NCBI RefSeq assembly: GCF_009674565.1
Contig: NZ_WKJL01000015.1
Location: 95,760-159,759, forward strand
Direction: 5' to 3'
Source: Duganella aquatilis
GTDB taxonomy: Bacteria; Pseudomonadota; Gammaproteobacteria; Burkholderiales; Burkholderiaceae_D
Length of the DNA stretch: 64,000 bases
Position 1 is the first letter of the stretch. Each line of letters opens with the position of its first letter. Position numbers and translations under genes: made by a program. The notes beneath the pieces are model-generated. The model was not told the DNA's origin. It ran no database searches and saw nothing but the letters and a program-made list of their open reading frames with translations. Below are positions 61,583 to 64,000 of this stretch, one piece after another.

Positions 61583-62509
61583 CTAGAGGTCGGCCAGCGC
61601 CTTGACGTGGGCCACCACGCTGCGGCCCAGCGCCGACAGGTTGTAGCCGCCTTCCAGGCAGCTGACGATGCGGCCCTTGGCATACACCCTGGCCACGTCC
61701 ATTATCTGCTGCGTGATCCAGGCGTAGTCGTCCTCCACCAGGCCCATGCCGCCGATGTCGTCCTCGCGGTGGGCGTCGAAGCCGGCCGAGATGAACAGCA
61801 TCTCCGGCTGGAACGCGTGCAGCGCCGGCAGCCATTGTTCGGTGACGATGCGGCGCACCACGTCGCCCTTGGTGTAGGCCGGCACCGGCACATTGACCTG
61901 GTGCCCGGTGATCGGCTGCGGCTCGCAGTACGGATACAGCGGGTGCTGGAAGAAGCTGACCATCAGCGCGCGCGGCTCGTTGCGGAAGGCTTCCTCGGTG
62001 CCGTTGCCGTGGTGGACGTCGAAGTCGACGATGGCCACGCGCGACAGGCCGCGCACGTCCAGCGCGTGCTTGGCGGCGACGGCGACGTTGTTGAACAGGC
62101 AGAAGCCCATCGGCTCCACCGGCCGCGCGTGGTGGCCGGGCGGGCGCACCGAGCAGAAGGCGTTGTCGATTTCGCCGTCGATGACGGCGTCGGTGGCGGC
62201 CACCGCGGCGCCGGCGGCGCGCTGCGCGGCGCGCCAGCTCCAGGCGTTGAGCGAGGTGTCGCCGTCGATCGGATAGGTGTCGCCTTCGGCCGGCACGTTG
62301 TCGCGCACGATGGCGATGGCGTTCTTGCTGTGGTTGCGTTCCAGGTCCGCCAGGTCCACCAGCGGCGCCTCGCGGTGGTCCAGCAGGTCGCTGATGTGCG
62401 AGCCGATCAGCTGGTCGGCAATGGCCTGCAGGCGCGCCGGGGATTCTGGGTGCCAGTCGCCCATGTCGTGGCGCTGGCAATCGGGATGGCTGTAAATGGC
62501 TGTGCTCAT
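61583..62509 (-). CDS. Histone deacetylase family protein
   Basis: 308 residues from ATG 62509; an in-frame ATG at 62542 is possible. Family residues are present: RPPGHHARPVEPMGFCLFNNVAVAA with the catalytic His pair near 130, DFDVHHGNGTEEAF with zinc Asp and His near 165-170, and SAGFDAHREDDIGGMGL with the third zinc Asp near 240. CLEGGYNLSALGRSV is near 285. These zinc deacetylases act on acetylpolyamines or acetyl-lysine in bacteria; the substrate here is unknown. Confidence 0.93.
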   Translation of the reverse strand: MSTAIYSHPDCQRHDMGDWHPESPARLQAIADQLIGSHISDLLDHREAPLVDLADLERNHSKNAIAIVRDNVPAEGDTYPIDGDTSLNAWSWRAAQRAAGAAVAATDAVIDGEIDNAFCSVRPPGHHARPVEPMGFCLFNNVAVAAKHALDVRGLSRVAIVDFDVHHGNGTEEAFRNEPRALMVSFFQHPLYPYCEPQPITGHQVNVPVPAYTKGDVVRRIVTEQWLPALHAFQPEMLFISAGFDAHREDDIGGMGLVEDDYAWITQQIMDVARVYAKGRIVSCLEGGYNLSALGRSVVAHVKALADL

Positions 62510-62592
62510 GTGACCTGGATGTCTCTGTTTTTTCTGCGGCAAGCGTTTTCTCGCATAGAATCGCTCCTAGGCGCTAATCTACCATACATATC

Positions 62593-63513
62593 ATGACCAC
62601 AAAATTGCATGCGGTCGCCCGCCAGGTGGGCGGCATCATCGTCGGCAAGGAGTTGCAGATCCGCCTCGCCCTCACCTGCCTGCTGGCCGGCGGCCATTTG
62701 CTGGTCGAGGATGTGCCGGGCGTCGGCAAGACCACGCTGGCGCACGCGCTGGCCATTTCGCTGGGCCTGCGCTTCAACCGCGTGCAGTTCACCAGCGACC
62801 TGCTGCCGGCCGACGTCAACGGCATTTCGATTTTCGAGCGCGAGCGCAACGGCTTCGTGTTTCATCCGGGGCCGATTTTCACGCAGGTGCTGCTGGCCGA
62901 CGAAATCAACCGCGCCACGCCGAAGACGCAATCGGGCCTGCTGGAGGCGATGGAGGAACGCCAGGTCAGCGCCGACGGCGTCACGCGTGCGCTGCCGTCG
63001 CCGTTCTTTGTCATCGCCACGCAGAATCCCGCGCACCAGATCGGCACCTTCCCGCTGCCGGAGTCGCAGCTGGACCGCTTCCTGATGTGTCTTTCGCTGG
63101 GCTATCCGGACGCCGCCGCCGAACGCGCGCTGCTGATGGGCGAGGACCGGCGCGAACTGCTGAAAACCCTGCCGGCGGCGATGACGGCCGAGGAACTGCT
63201 GCAGGCGCAGCAAGGGCTGCGGCAGATCCACGCATCGGCGGCGCTGATCGATTACGTGCAGGCGCTGGCGGCGGCCTCGCGCCAGAACGGCATGTTCGCC
63301 GAGGGACTGAGTCCGCGCGCGGCCATCGCGCTGCTGCAGGCGGCGCGCGCGTGGGCGGCGCTGGAGGGCCGCGACCACGTGCTGCCGGAGGATGTGCAGG
63401 CGGTGCTGGTGCCGGTGTGCGCGCACCGTCTGCGGCCGCTGAAGTCGGCCCACGGCGTGGCGCTGGCCAGCCGCGATCTGGTCTTGCAGCTGCAAGCGTC
63501 GGTGGCGGTGTAG
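62593..63513 (+). CDS. MoxR family AAA+ ATPase
   Basis: 306 residues. Walker A is GHLLVEDVPGVGKTTLAHAL at about 35-54. MoxR-specific RVQFTSDLLPADVNGISIFER is near 73, Walker B in VLLADEINRATPKTQSGLLEAMEERQVS near 105-120, and sensor FVIATQNPAHQIGTFPLPESQLDRFL near 145-165. MoxR ATPases remodel or help assemble protein complexes, generally with DUF58 and VWA partners. The DUF58 gene follows six bases after the stop. Confidence 0.95.
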   Translation: MTTKLHAVARQVGGIIVGKELQIRLALTCLLAGGHLLVEDVPGVGKTTLAHALAISLGLRFNRVQFTSDLLPADVNGISIFERERNGFVFHPGPIFTQVLLADEINRATPKTQSGLLEAMEERQVSADGVTRALPSPFFVIATQNPAHQIGTFPLPESQLDRFLMCLSLGYPDAAAERALLMGEDRRELLKTLPAAMTAEELLQAQQGLRQIHASAALIDYVQALAAASRQNGMFAEGLSPRAAIALLQAARAWAALEGRDHVLPEDVQAVLVPVCAHRLRPLKSAHGVALASRDLVLQLQASVAV

Positions 63514-63519
63514 GCACCG

Positions 63520-64000
63520 ATGGCCGGCGCGCTGCACGCGTTGTACCGCAAGGGCCGCGACAAATGGCTGTTCCAGCTGCGCGACGCCGAGCCGGGCACG
63601 GTGACGCTGACCATGCGCCGCGTGTTCATCATGCCGACCCGCGCCGGGCTGGCGTTCGCCGGGCTGCTGCTGGTGATGCTGATCGGCGCGCTGAATTACA
63701 ACCTGGGCCTGGGCTTCGCGCTGACCTGCTTTGCCGGCGCCTGCGCGGTGGCCGACATGTATCTGACCGCGCGCAACCTCGCCAAGCTGCAGCTGGCGCC
63801 GGGCCGCGCGGCGCCGGTGTTTGCCGGCGAGGCGGCGCAGTTCGAGCTGCATCTGCTGAACCGCGGCGGGCCGGATCGCTATGCGCTGTGGCTCGGCTTT
63901 CAGGCCGACGGCGAGCCGCGCCAGGTGGCCGATGTGGCGGCCGACGGCGCCAGCGCGCTGACGCTGTCGACGCCGGCGCCGCAGCGCGGCTGGCTGGCGG
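63520..64000 (+). CDS. DUF58 domain protein, cut by the right window edge
   Basis: From ATG 63520 the frame stays open for 160 codons to the edge. The visible part starts MAGALHALYRKGRDKWLFQL. Two adjacent hydrophobic segments follow, RAGLAFAGLLLVMLIGALNYNLGLGFALTCFAGACAV, then a beta-rich stretch (APVFAGEAAQFELHLLNRGG). This is the N-terminal half of a DUF58 protein; the conserved DUF58 domain itself lies beyond the edge. Partner of MoxR in a typical MoxR-DUF58 operon. Confidence 0.82.
   Translation, partial: MAGALHALYRKGRDKWLFQLRDAEPGTVTLTMRRVFIMPTRAGLAFAGLLLVMLIGALNYNLGLGFALTCFAGACAVADMYLTARNLAKLQLAPGRAAPVFAGEAAQFELHLLNRGGPDRYALWLGFQADGEPRQVADVAADGASALTLSTPAPQRGWLA

Overview
The window is 64 kb of GC-rich, gene-dense chromosomal DNA. 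Gene content points to a betaproteobacterium of the Oxalobacteraceae (Massilia / Duganella / Janthinobacterium type). Supporting features are a PEP-CTERM protein, a DUF4148 protein, the housekeeping block adk-kdsB-Trm112-lpxK-exbD-exbB, an iron superoxide dismutase, an AaeAB-like FUSC efflux system and a GGGGTCAGACCCC intergenic motif. No rRNA, tRNA, CRISPR, integrase or transposase was seen. Nearly all assignments come from reading motifs, not from database searches.

Layout. 1-2.1 kb: polysaccharide flippase (cut by the left edge) and a nitroreductase. 2.3-9.1 kb: a tightly overlapping minus-strand operon for aerobic CoA-dependent degradation of 2-aminobenzoate (anthranilate): CoA ligase, two-domain monooxygenase/reductase, MarR regulator, enoyl-CoA hydratase, acyl-CoA dehydrogenase and a RidA protein, with a palindrome over its promoter. 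9.2-16.1 kb: response regulator, a 1646-residue hybrid sensor kinase and a patatin phospholipase. 16.2-24.7 kb: gamma-glutamyltransferase, HSD10-like dehydrogenase, sterol-desaturase-like enzyme, PEP-CTERM protein, OsmC protein, K+-independent proton-pumping pyrophosphatase and adk. 24.8-27.8 kb: kdsB, Trm112 protein, lpxK, exbD, exbB.

27.9-35.8 kb is the most unusual part. Five copies of a constant-length 98-bp element lie in a gene-free, AT-rich stretch. They are followed by APS kinase, a sulfotransferase and a 1862-residue DUF4347 / Ig-like / RTX / DUF4214 protein. A sixth copy of the element starts at the base after that gene's stop codon. The element keeps exact internal spacing (TGTGGATAA to TTGATTT is 45 bases in all six), carries arm-paired hairpins and has promoter-like boxes on its minus strand.

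35.9-43.6 kb: xseA, glucokinase with a divergent LacI regulator and operator-like palindromes, sodB, a small unknown ORF pair, an aldo-keto reductase, a lipoprotein with a cyclic-nucleotide-binding-like fold, and a LysR regulator. 43.7-50.2 kb: a tripartite FUSC-type efflux operon with MarR and LysR regulators. 50.2-64 kb: SnoaL-like protein, SDR, DsbA, BtuF-like protein with a TonB-dependent receptor, LigB-type dioxygenase, RbgA GTPase, OPT transporter, S9 peptidase, histone-deacetylase-like enzyme, MoxR ATPase and a DUF58 protein cut by the right edge.
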